DNA of 64,000 nucleotides from assembly GCA_002702655.1 (NCBI GenBank), contig PABB01000017.1:124001-188000 (forward strand), in the 5' to 3' direction. The DNA comes from Planctomycetaceae bacterium (lineage in GTDB: Bacteria > Planctomycetota > Planctomycetia > Pirellulales > Lacipirellulaceae). Shown here piece after piece: positions 53,843 to 61,917 of the stretch (positions are counted from its first letter, which is position 1; every line of letters starts with the position of its first letter). A program made the position numbers and the translations under genes. Under the pieces are notes generated by a model, which saw nothing but the letters and a program-made list of their open reading frames with translations, made no database searches and was not told the origin of the DNA.

Positions 53843-55384
53843 ATGTGCCGAATGGCATTGCGTCTTGACCGACGAAAAGCTGCCAAGGCTCTCTTGGCTG
53901 CCGGCTGCTGTGCAGCCGCTGCCGAGCCGCTGCGCGCCGACCTTGTGAAATCGCAAGCTGCGATCAAGGTGGACATTGCGCCGCGGTACGAACTTTCGCC
54001 CCATCTGTTCATGCAATTCATGGAACCGCTCGGCGTGACCGACGGGTCCGTGGAGGCCGCCTGGGACCATCGTCGGCAAGCGTGGCGCGAGGATGTCGTC
54101 GACGTCACGCGTCAACTGGCGCCGGGGATGATGCGGTGGGGCGGCATCTTCACCGACTTCTATCGGTGGCGCGAGGGCGTCGGGCCGCGCGACCAGCGCG
54201 TGCCCATGCTGAACCTGATGTGGGGCGGCGTCGAAACCAACCAAGTTGGCACCGCCGAGTTTCACGACTTTTGCCAGCAGGTCGGCGCCGATCCGCTGAT
54301 GTGCGTCAATTTTCAAGGCGACGGCCGCGAGCAGTACCGCCGCGCGAACGGCCGCGAACGGTGGGGCGACGTCCGCGAAGCGGCCGACTGGGTGGCTTAC
54401 TGCAACGACCCGCACAACGAAGAGCGCCGCCGCGACGGATACGAGCAGCCGCTGACAATTCGCCACTGGCAACTGGGCAACGAAACGTCCTACGATCGCG
54501 CCGGGTTCGATCGCGAGACCGCGATTGCCAAGACCGTCGAGTTTGCCAAGGCCATGCGGGCGGTTGATCCCGAAATTCGCATCATCGCTTGGGGCGACTC
54601 GGGATGGGGGCCGGCCATGCACGATCGCGCAGGCGAGCTGGTCGATATGCTGGCATTCCATCATATGTTCAACCCCGACCGCCCTGACGAACCTGTCTTG
54701 GCCGGCGAGCGGTATCGCCGCGACCCCGCGGCCACCTGGGACTGCCTGATGGACGCGTGGCAGCACAACGACCGCAAGATCCGCGAAGTGCGGGCTAGTC
54801 TTGACGGACGCGCAGCGCCGCTGGCAATGACCGAATGCCATTTTGCCATCCCGGGGCGTGATCGCTGCGACGTGTTGTCAACGTGGGCGGCGGGCGTCTC
54901 CTACGGGCGGATACTCAACAACCACCAGCGGCACGGGGATGTCTTGAAGATCGCGACAGCGGCCGACTTCTGCGGGACGCGTTGGCAGGTCAATGCGGTC
55001 ATGATCCCGGTGCCGCAGGGCCGCGCCTACCTGATGCCGGTCGCCCGCGTCATGCAACTGTATCGAGCCCACTTGGGCGAGCGCGCCGTCGATGTCGCCG
55101 CGGCAGGGGACCTCGACGTGGTGGGAAGCCGCACGGGCGACACTGTTTTTCTGCACGTCGTGAACACCAGCCGCACCGCCGCGGTCCCGGCCGAGCTGGA
55201 GCTCTCGACGGGCAAGGTGAAGTGCGCGCGGAGGTTTTCGATTGTCGAGCAGCCGGAAGTCGAGGTTTCGCAACTCAACGATAACGCCGTGATGCAAGTC
55301 GCCGAGGTCGAGTTGCCAGCCGACAAAGCGTGGGAGTTCCCCGCTGCTTCTGTCAGTGCCGTGGAGGTGGAAATCGCCGTGTAA
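53843..55384 (+). CDS. GH51-like alpha-L-arabinofuranosidase-type hydrolase
   Basis: A 513-residue protein with a Tat-like or Sec signal (DRRKAAKALLAAGCCAAAAEPLRA). The barrel shows LSPHLFMQFMEPLG, RWGGIFTDFYRW, WQLGNET with Glu214 as likely acid/base, and AMTECHF with Glu331 as likely nucleophile. C-terminal residues (about 380-513) are a beta-sandwich as in GH51. Order of motifs fits arabinofuranosidase-type enzymes of clan A, with substrate inferred only. Starts at 53852 (ATG) or a TTG at 53819 are possible. A candidate operator precedes it. Confidence 0.75.
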   Translation: MCRMALRLDRRKAAKALLAAGCCAAAAEPLRADLVKSQAAIKVDIAPRYELSPHLFMQFMEPLGVTDGSVEAAWDHRRQAWREDVVDVTRQLAPGMMRWGGIFTDFYRWREGVGPRDQRVPMLNLMWGGVETNQVGTAEFHDFCQQVGADPLMCVNFQGDGREQYRRANGRERWGDVREAADWVAYCNDPHNEERRRDGYEQPLTIRHWQLGNETSYDRAGFDRETAIAKTVEFAKAMRAVDPEIRIIAWGDSGWGPAMHDRAGELVDMLAFHHMFNPDRPDEPVLAGERYRRDPAATWDCLMDAWQHNDRKIREVRASLDGRAAPLAMTECHFAIPGRDRCDVLSTWAAGVSYGRILNNHQRHGDVLKIATAADFCGTRWQVNAVMIPVPQGRAYLMPVARVMQLYRAHLGERAVDVAAAGDLDVVGSRTGDTVFLHVVNTSRTAAVPAELELSTGKVKCARRFSIVEQPEVEVSQLNDNAVMQVAEVELPADKAWEFPAASVSAVEVEIAV

Positions 55385-56010
55385 AACGAATGCGGAGTGC
55401 GAGCATGCGTCGCCAGCAGGCATTCGGCAGAGGATGTCGAGCGATTCGTTCCATTCCGTGAAAATGAATATGTCGAGCGAAGGTTTTTGGTCCGCTTCGT
55501 CGTCGACGGAAAAAGTTTGGCAAATCTCATCTCTTGTCGGAGTCCTATGCAACGAAACGATCAGCCTTGGTATTTACAGTCAGAGATCGCGCCGCCGGCA
55601 GCCCGCGAGGTGCCTGGGGGCAGACAGCTTGCGGCTGTCGGCAGCGCTTCTTCTTGAGAGTCTTGTGATCGGATGCTTCTTCCGAAGCAGAAGCACCGCT
55701 CGAGGAGTTGGCAGGTCCGGCCGAAAGACGGCGATCGCCGTCGTGGCAGTAGCCATGCCGCTCCCGTGATTCCGTGTCAAGGACGTCGCCTTTGGCGATG
55801 CGAGTCAGCGTGGCTTGCGAGGTCGGCGGGCAAAGCAGCGGGCTTTGTCGTCAAGCCGGGTGCGAGCGCCTCGCGGCTTGGATGCGACGCGCGCGAGTTC
55901 GGCTGACGGAGCCGAACCCCAGTTTGATTTACTCCCGATGGTCGACAACTGTGGTCCATAAGCGACACCAGGGACCTTTTCACCCAGCTCACTCAGCCGG
56001 AGGACGATTG
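55385..56010. other. Long intergenic region before the LamG genes
   Basis: A 626-base stretch without a supported gene. Frames through it lack SDs and family features. It contains a small hairpin around GACAGCTTGCGGCTGTC (55622-55638) and, at 55459-55475, GTGAAAATGAATATGTC, a loose relative of the operator half-site. An SD (GGAGG) for the first LamG gene lies at 55999-56003. The length suggests a long leader or a decayed gene, which I could not identify. Confidence 0.4.
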
Positions 56011-57507
56011 ATGAGTTTCTACTCGAAGAAGACAAACCGCAGACCAGGCGTGGCCGGGCTGTGCGCCGCCGCATGCCTGACCGCTGCGTTTGCTGGCACG
56101 ACCGATGCCGCTCTCGTTAATAAGTACACATTCAACGACGGCACGGCCAACGACTCGGTCGGCACGGCGCACGGCACGATCATTGACAATACGGGTATCC
56201 ACACGTTTACCGGCGGCGCCCTCGATCTGCGGGCGCACAACGGCGAGAACTCGAATCAGGACTTTTCGAATCCCGCGACCGTCGGCGCCTATGTCGACCT
56301 TCCCAACGGCACCTTCACCGATGCCGTCACCGCCGGCACGTTCGGCGCCGTGACGATCGAAGCCTGGTTCACCGTCGAGACGCACCGCGATTGGGCCCGG
56401 CTCATTGATTTCGGCACCAGCGACCTCGGCGAAGATTCCTCGGCAGGTGCGCCGAATTCGGAGTACGTCTTCATCGCCCCGCGGCGCGGCGGCAATTTCA
56501 CGGCGGGCTCGACGCACAACTCGGCCGGCGACGTGTTTACCGATTCTCCCACGGTCTCCACGAATGTGCAGCACCACATCGTCTATACGCTGGATCAGAA
56601 CGATTTCACCGGCAGCCTTGACGGCACCGCCACGCTGTATGTTGACAACGGCGCCCCGGTCGTCAGCGGCATTGCCGGCGGTCTGTTCCTGGATTTCATC
56701 AACGACCACAACAATTGGATCGGTCGCGCCCAGTGGCCCGACGCGCTGTTCGACGGCTTGGTCAACGAAGTGAGCATCTACGACGTAGCGCTCACCGCCG
56801 GCGAAGTCGCTGCCAATTTCGCCGCCGGTCCCGATCCGGTGCCGCTGCCCGTGCTACGGGTCAATCGCGACACCGGCGAGGTCAGCCTGGTCAATCCGGC
56901 GGGCACGTCGTTCAATGTCACCAGCTACTCGATCACGTCGGCCAACGGCGCCCTGAACCCGGCCGGTTGGACCACGATCGACACCGGGTCGTTTGATCCC
57001 GACGGCACGTGGACGGCTTCCTCGGTCACCACCACCGACATTTCCGAAGCCAACACCGGCGGCGCCGCCGATGGCGGGACCATTGTCGGCGGCGGCTCGC
57101 AGTCGATCGGCTCGGCCTGGAGTCAAACTCCGCTGTCTTCCGACCTGCAGTTCTCGTTCACGCTGGCTGGCGGCACCAGCGGCGCGGGCTTGATTGAGTA
57201 CGTCGGCGACGACCCGATCCGCAGCGACCTGAACGGCGACGGCAACGTCGACGAAACGGACTGGGCCGTGTTCATCGCGAACAACGGGCAGTCGTTCGGC
57301 GCCGACCTGCCGGTCATCGCGTACCTCAAGGGCGATCTCGATAACGATTTGGACAACGACTACAACGACTACAAGTTGTTCAAAAACGACTTCATCGCCG
57401 CCAACGGCGCGGCCGCGTTTGCCGCCCTGTCCGGCGTTCCTGAACCGGCTTCGCTGGCCCTGGCGGCTCTGGCCGTCCTCGGTCTGGCGGCCGCTCGGCG
57501 TCGTTAG
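56011..57507 (+). CDS. LamG-domain PEP-CTERM protein 1
   Basis: A 498-residue surface protein with a signal peptide (about 12-32) and a LamG/concanavalin-like beta-jellyroll at about 35-275 (ALVNKYTFNDGTANDSVG, then VTIEAWFTVET and LFDGLVNEVSIYDVALTAGEV). A second module (about 285-395) contains TSYSITSANGALNPAGW. Near 405-465 there are calcium-loop sequences, DLNGDGNVDETDW and DLDNDLDNDYNDYKLF. It ends VPEPASLALAALAVLGLAAARRR. It may bind polysaccharide at the surface. GGAGG lies seven bases before the ATG. Its paralog follows after 65 bases. Confidence 0.85.
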   Translation: MSFYSKKTNRRPGVAGLCAAACLTAAFAGTTDAALVNKYTFNDGTANDSVGTAHGTIIDNTGIHTFTGGALDLRAHNGENSNQDFSNPATVGAYVDLPNGTFTDAVTAGTFGAVTIEAWFTVETHRDWARLIDFGTSDLGEDSSAGAPNSEYVFIAPRRGGNFTAGSTHNSAGDVFTDSPTVSTNVQHHIVYTLDQNDFTGSLDGTATLYVDNGAPVVSGIAGGLFLDFINDHNNWIGRAQWPDALFDGLVNEVSIYDVALTAGEVAANFAAGPDPVPLPVLRVNRDTGEVSLVNPAGTSFNVTSYSITSANGALNPAGWTTIDTGSFDPDGTWTASSVTTTDISEANTGGAADGGTIVGGGSQSIGSAWSQTPLSSDLQFSFTLAGGTSGAGLIEYVGDDPIRSDLNGDGNVDETDWAVFIANNGQSFGADLPVIAYLKGDLDNDLDNDYNDYKLFKNDFIAANGAAAFAALSGVPEPASLALAALAVLGLAAARRR

Positions 57508-57572
57508 GAAGTTCGAATCCGAACTCGATCCGTTATCGATTGAATACACGCATACCAACTTGGAGCTTGACA

Positions 57573-59129
57573 ATGCACAGACGAATCCTTCACGCACGAC
57601 TGACGCTGGCCGCCGCAATGGCGGCAACGGCGCTGGTTGCGGTCGACGCCGACGCGGCGCTCCGCAATCGCTATAGCTTCACCTCCGACGCCACCGACTC
57701 GGTGAGCGGACAGAACGGCACGCTCTTTGGCGCCAACGGGTCGTTTTCCGACGGCCAGCTGCATCTCAGCAACACGGGCGAAGGCTCGACCGATCCGGGC
57801 ACGACCGGAGCCTACCTGGACCTGCCGAACGGGCTGATCAGCAGTGCGGCCGCCGCCGATTCGGTCGGCACGGTGACCGTGGAGTTCTGGATCACCATGC
57901 AGGCCAATCGCAACTGGGCCGCGGCGTTCTCCGCTGGCAAGAGCAACCAGGGCGAGGACACCGCCACGTGCTGCAACGGCGACGAACCCTACATTCAGAT
58001 CATCCCCCGCACGGGCGATGGCGGTCGCGGCAATGACTTTCGCGTCACCTCCAACGCCGAGGGGATTGCCGAAGACGCCGGCCCGTACTGGGTCGACGAT
58101 GCCAACGATGGCGACGGCACCGATCTGCAAGTGGGCGTCAAGGAGCACATTGTTGCGATCTTCGATCAGTCGGGCGCAGCGCCGGGCACGATCACCGTCT
58201 TCCGCAACGGCAGCCTCATGGACGCGCCCCAGCCGATTAACCCCAACCTGGACCTGACCACGTTTGCCGGCGGTTCCGACACGACCGGTTCGGGCCCTGG
58301 CGACGTCGGTCACCCGAATCCCGGCTACGATCCCAACGCGATCGACTACAACGTGTGGCTGGGTCGCTCGCAGTGGGGAGACGCGCTGGCCGCCGCCAGC
58401 TACGACGAGTTGCGGGTCTACAGCCACGCCGTCACGGCCCAGGAAGCCCTGGCCGGTACGGTGTTCGGTCCGGACGCCACGGGCGTCTCGGCGATCCCCT
58501 CGATCGAGGTCGACAAGGACACCGGCAAAATCACGCTGAAGAATAACGAAGCGGCGCCGGTGAACATCGAGTACTACAGCATCACCAGTGCCGCCGGAGC
58601 CCTCAGCACGGCCGGTTGGAATAGCCTGGACAGCCAAAACTACAACGCGGTCGACGGCGACGATGTCGGCAGCACCGCCGGCGATTCGGTCGGCGAGGGC
58701 TGGGACGAGTCGGGCGGCGCCAATGCCAACCAACTCATCGAACTGTTCCTGGGCGAGGCGGGCTCGGTCCTGGCGTCCAGCGATACGTTGGATCTGGGTA
58801 ACGCTTACAACACGTCTGTGTTCGGCGCTGCCGACGGCGACCTCGTCTTCCAGTTCGGCCTGACTGGCGGAGCGTTGATCACCGCCGACGTGACCTACGT
58901 GGGCGGCGGCGGTACGCCGGGCGACTTCAACAGCGATGGCAAGGTCGACGGCGCCGACTTCCTGGCGTGGCAACGCAATCCGGGCGTTGGCTCGCTGAGC
59001 GACTGGCAGGCGAACTATGGCGCCGGAACGGCGGCGGCCGCCGCCGGTTCGGTGCCCGAACCGGGGACAATCGTCTTGGCGATGATGAGTTTGACGGGGC
59101 TCATCGGCGTCGCCCGACGGTTGGGCTAG
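57573..59129 (+). CDS. LamG-domain PEP-CTERM protein 2
   Basis: A 518-residue paralog of the preceding protein: signal peptide (about 8-28), LamG jellyroll (LRNRYSFTSDATDSVSGQ, then VTVEFWITMQ and SYDELRVYSHAVTAQEAL), a shared second module with EYYSITSAAGALSTAGW, a dockerin-like segment DFNSDGKVDGADFLAWQ near 455-471, and a PEP-CTERM tail VPEPGTIVLAMMSLTGL with RR. Length and domain order match the first copy, indicating tandem duplication with strong divergence. An SD-like GGAG precedes the ATG. Confidence 0.85.
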   Translation: MHRRILHARLTLAAAMAATALVAVDADAALRNRYSFTSDATDSVSGQNGTLFGANGSFSDGQLHLSNTGEGSTDPGTTGAYLDLPNGLISSAAAADSVGTVTVEFWITMQANRNWAAAFSAGKSNQGEDTATCCNGDEPYIQIIPRTGDGGRGNDFRVTSNAEGIAEDAGPYWVDDANDGDGTDLQVGVKEHIVAIFDQSGAAPGTITVFRNGSLMDAPQPINPNLDLTTFAGGSDTTGSGPGDVGHPNPGYDPNAIDYNVWLGRSQWGDALAAASYDELRVYSHAVTAQEALAGTVFGPDATGVSAIPSIEVDKDTGKITLKNNEAAPVNIEYYSITSAAGALSTAGWNSLDSQNYNAVDGDDVGSTAGDSVGEGWDESGGANANQLIELFLGEAGSVLASSDTLDLGNAYNTSVFGAADGDLVFQFGLTGGALITADVTYVGGGGTPGDFNSDGKVDGADFLAWQRNPGVGSLSDWQANYGAGTAAAAAGSVPEPGTIVLAMMSLTGLIGVARRLG

Positions 59130-59301
59130 AACCCCACGCTGGCGACCTGCGGGTTCGGCCTTCGGACCCGCAGGTCGACCCGGCCTGTGGCGTCTTTGCA
59201 CGCCGCCGTGTCGGACAATCCAAAACTACACGTTTCACGGCGGCTCGATACAATTATTGCGCGTCGGCACGGAACACTACTGGTAAGGGACTCGCCCAGT
59301 C

Positions 59302-60390
59302 ATGAAACAAAACTCATTCCGCACCGCACACCGCGCTTTCACGCTGGTCGAACTGCTGGTCGTGATCGCCATCATCGGCGTGTTGGTCGCCCTGCTGCTG
59401 CCGGCAATCCAAGCCGCGCGCGAGGCCGCCCGCCGTAGCACGTGCACGAACCACGTGAAGAATATTTCGATCGCATGTCTCAACTACGAGAATGCGAAGA
59501 AGGAGATGCCTTACGGGCGGAAATTCAACTACTGGGATGCCTACACGTGGACCGAGCTGATCCTGCCCTACATCGAGCAGCAGCCGGTGTACGATCTGTT
59601 CTGGACTCTCAACGACCCAGACCCGGTCGCTACGAACGGAACGACCGCCACGTCGTCCAGTCCGATTGGTAACGACGATCGATTGCGGCAAGCGCGGACC
59701 ACAGAGATTCCCATCTACTACTGTCCCAGTGACGGTACGCCAATTCCCAACGAAATTGGGACGGCTTCCTTCGGGTTCTTGCGAGGGAACTACCGCGGCT
59801 GCGTCGGCGCCGGCGACATGTACGGCTTCCTGCCGGCGCCGCCGTCCGTGTTCTCGACTGCCATGCGGCAACTCGTGCAATCGGACAACAATGCGTTAAT
59901 TGGCGTGTTTGGGGTTCAGGTACCGGGGACCGGATTTACGGAGATTAAGATTCCGGCGAATAAACTGGCACAGATTGGCGATGGCACCTCCAATACGTTG
60001 ATGATTTCCGAGGGCGTCGCGCCCACGGTACAGAACTGGGGCGGGCCAATTGGCGGCATGATCTACGGCAATATGGGAGGCGCTCTTTTCTCCGCAGCCG
60101 AAAGTCCCAATACCTCGAATCCTGACCGAATCATCGGTCCCTGTCCGCAGCATGATCTCAATCCGCCCGACGATGGCTACACGCAACCTTGCGACGCCGT
60201 CGGCGGTCACCCGGGAGCCGGACGGCAAGGCGGTCGCAGCGCCACGGCGTTTGCGAGAAGCCTGCATCCGGGCGGCGTCGTGGCTTCGATGGCCGACGCG
60301 TCCGTCCATTTTCTGACGGATGGAACCGATACCGAAGTCATGCGTGCGTTGGGGACGAGGAATTTGGGCGATATTTCCGAGATCCAATAG
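59302..60390 (+). CDS. DUF1559 prepilin-like protein
   Basis: A 362-residue protein with a type IV prepilin-type N-terminus: FTLVELLVVIAIIGVLVALLLPAIQ with Glu at position +5 of the pilin, cleaved before Phe13. The C-terminal DUF1559 region has CTNHVKNISIACLNYENAKKEMPYG, IPIYYCPSD, GDGTSNTLMISEG and ADASVHFLTDGTD. This is the most amplified protein type in planctomycetes; it is thought to be a pseudopilin or surface-scaffold protein. It lies between the LamG genes and a lipoprotein gene on the same strand, which is a recurrent planctomycete pairing. Confidence 0.9.
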   Translation: MKQNSFRTAHRAFTLVELLVVIAIIGVLVALLLPAIQAAREAARRSTCTNHVKNISIACLNYENAKKEMPYGRKFNYWDAYTWTELILPYIEQQPVYDLFWTLNDPDPVATNGTTATSSSPIGNDDRLRQARTTEIPIYYCPSDGTPIPNEIGTASFGFLRGNYRGCVGAGDMYGFLPAPPSVFSTAMRQLVQSDNNALIGVFGVQVPGTGFTEIKIPANKLAQIGDGTSNTLMISEGVAPTVQNWGGPIGGMIYGNMGGALFSAAESPNTSNPDRIIGPCPQHDLNPPDDGYTQPCDAVGGHPGAGRQGGRSATAFARSLHPGGVVASMADASVHFLTDGTDTEVMRALGTRNLGDISEIQ

Positions 60391-60449
60391 TCCCTCGGCG
60401 CATCTGACATGCCCGCTTGACGAAAATGCCTGAAAGGAAGCGATCAATC

Positions 60450-60872
60450 ATGTTATCCATTCATCGCATCGCACTCATCGGTGCGCTGTTGCTGATGGCA
60501 GGTTGCGAAACGAAGACCACGGTTTCGGGAACGGTCACCTACAATGGCGAGCCGGTTCAAAAAGGGTATATGTCTTTCGCGCCCAGTGGCGGCAAAGGCC
60601 AGTCGTTTGCCGCCCCAATTGTTGATGGCCAGTACAGCGTTGCCGAGGCGGCTCCTGGCCAGATGACGGCGGTGGCGACTGGGTCGCGCGAAATCGATCA
60701 CTACGCAAGCTCGGCTGACGCCTACGCGAGTGGTGGCGGCGATCGCGCTCACACCACCGCTGACGCGGATTACATCGCAGCGGATGCCGAGGGCAATAGT
60801 CAGCAGGTTGAAATCAAACCTGGCGCGCAAGTGTTCGATCTTGCGATTACAGGGCCGCCAGCGCCGAAGTAG
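60450..60872 (+). CDS. Small lipoprotein, carboxypeptidase-regulatory-like
   Basis: A 140-residue lipoprotein with lipobox LLMAGC at about 14-19. The rest is a beta-sandwich beginning TTVSGTVTYNGEPVQKGYMSFAP, as in carboxypeptidase regulatory-like domains found in small planctomycete lipoproteins. The 60-base gap behind the DUF1559 gene and same-strand order suggest one operon; such pairs recur in these genomes. GGAAG lies nine bases before the ATG. Confidence 0.82.
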   Translation: MLSIHRIALIGALLLMAGCETKTTVSGTVTYNGEPVQKGYMSFAPSGGKGQSFAAPIVDGQYSVAEAAPGQMTAVATGSREIDHYASSADAYASGGGDRAHTTADADYIAADAEGNSQQVEIKPGAQVFDLAITGPPAPK

Positions 60873-60906
60873 CGTTTGCGCCGTCGATTGTCGCAGCGAG
60901 CATCGT

Positions 60907-61917
60907 CTACGATCGCCCTGGCGGCAGACGTTCCAAACTCGGCAACTGCACGTCCATCGCCACGCTGCGCACGTCCTGCTCGGCGCCGTGAAAGTCTTTC
61001 ACGGCAGTCATATCGACCGACCAGTGGTCGGTGGGCACGACCAGTTTCCCGGTCGTGCCCCGCATCTCGAAGATGTGCTGCGGGCAGGCCACCCCGCTGA
61101 GCCGCTCGCGCAGCCGGCTCATGATGGCCACCTCGTCCGCGAGCGGCATCACGAACCGCATGGTCGTGGCGATCGGGTGGCAGTGGTACAGGTAGTACGG
61201 CCGCACGCCCAGTTGCGCCAGCCGGGTGAACAGCCGCGCCAGCACGTCGACGTCGTCGTTGACCCCCTTAAGGAACACCGACTGGCAGATCAGCACGTAC
61301 CCCAGCCGCCGCAGCCGCGAGATCGCGGCCTCGGTCTCGGCAGTGAGTTCATCGGGGTGGTCCACATGCAGGCTTAGGTACGGCGTCGGCCGACACTCGG
61401 CCAGCCGCCCCAGCAGGTCAAAGTCGACCCGCTCGGGCGCTTGCAGTGGAAACCGCGTGTGGATCCGCAAGATCGCCACGCGCGACACGTCCGCCAATGC
61501 GGTCCACGCCCGCTCCAGCCCGCGGGGATGGGTGAGCGGATCGCCGCCGCTGAAGATCACCTCGGTGATCTCCGTTCGCTCGGCCACGTACTCGACCGCC
61601 GCGTCGATGTCGGCGTCGGTAAGCCGGCCTTCGCTGTCGAGCCCGACGCCCACGCGGTCCTGCCGCTCGCAGTAGCGGCAATTCGCCGCGCAGGTGTAGC
61701 TGAGCAGCACAATCGCCCGACCGGGGTACTTGTAAACGAGTCCCTTGGTCCGTGTGAGCTGTTTTTCGAGAAACAGGTCCGCGCCGCGGTTCGCCGGCAC
61801 GTCTTCGTGCGCGGGGTCGAACTCGTACATCGTCCGCACGGCGTCGCTCGACTGGGCGAGGCGGCGCAGAAAGGGCGTTGTCTTTTCGGCAAAGCGGTCG
61901 TCGGCTGCAGTCGTCAC
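60907..61917 (-). CDS. KamA-family radical SAM protein (lysine 2,3-aminomutase-like)
   Basis: A 336-residue radical SAM enzyme. The cluster motif CAANCRYC has Cys76, Cys80 and Cys83. Other family parts are VYKYPGRAIVLLSYTC, EVIFSGGDPLTHP and LSLHVDHPDELT, and a late GKLVVP segment near 290 with the likely PLP-lysine. Lysine 2,3-aminomutase, EpmB and related enzymes share this sequence; which amino acid it uses is not determinable here. The ATG overlaps the upstream ASPIC gene stop by four bases, so it is translationally coupled to it. No efp or epmA gene is in the window. Confidence 0.85.
   Translation of the reverse strand: MTTAADDRFAEKTTPFLRRLAQSSDAVRTMYEFDPAHEDVPANRGADLFLEKQLTRTKGLVYKYPGRAIVLLSYTCAANCRYCERQDRVGVGLDSEGRLTDADIDAAVEYVAERTEITEVIFSGGDPLTHPRGLERAWTALADVSRVAILRIHTRFPLQAPERVDFDLLGRLAECRPTPYLSLHVDHPDELTAETEAAISRLRRLGYVLICQSVFLKGVNDDVDVLARLFTRLAQLGVRPYYLYHCHPIATTMRFVMPLADEVAIMSRLRERLSGVACPQHIFEMRGTTGKLVVPTDHWSVDMTAVKDFHGAEQDVRSVAMDVQLPSLERLPPGRS

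Noticed and set aside
55459-55475. A possible fifth operator-like site upstream of the LamG genes
   Set aside because: GTGAAAATGAATATGTC shares only a half-site with the proposed element, too little to support a call.
55774-56010. An in-frame upstream extension of the first LamG protein
   Set aside because: The extra 79 residues lack a signal peptide and family similarity, while an SD and a standard signal peptide mark the ATG at 56011.
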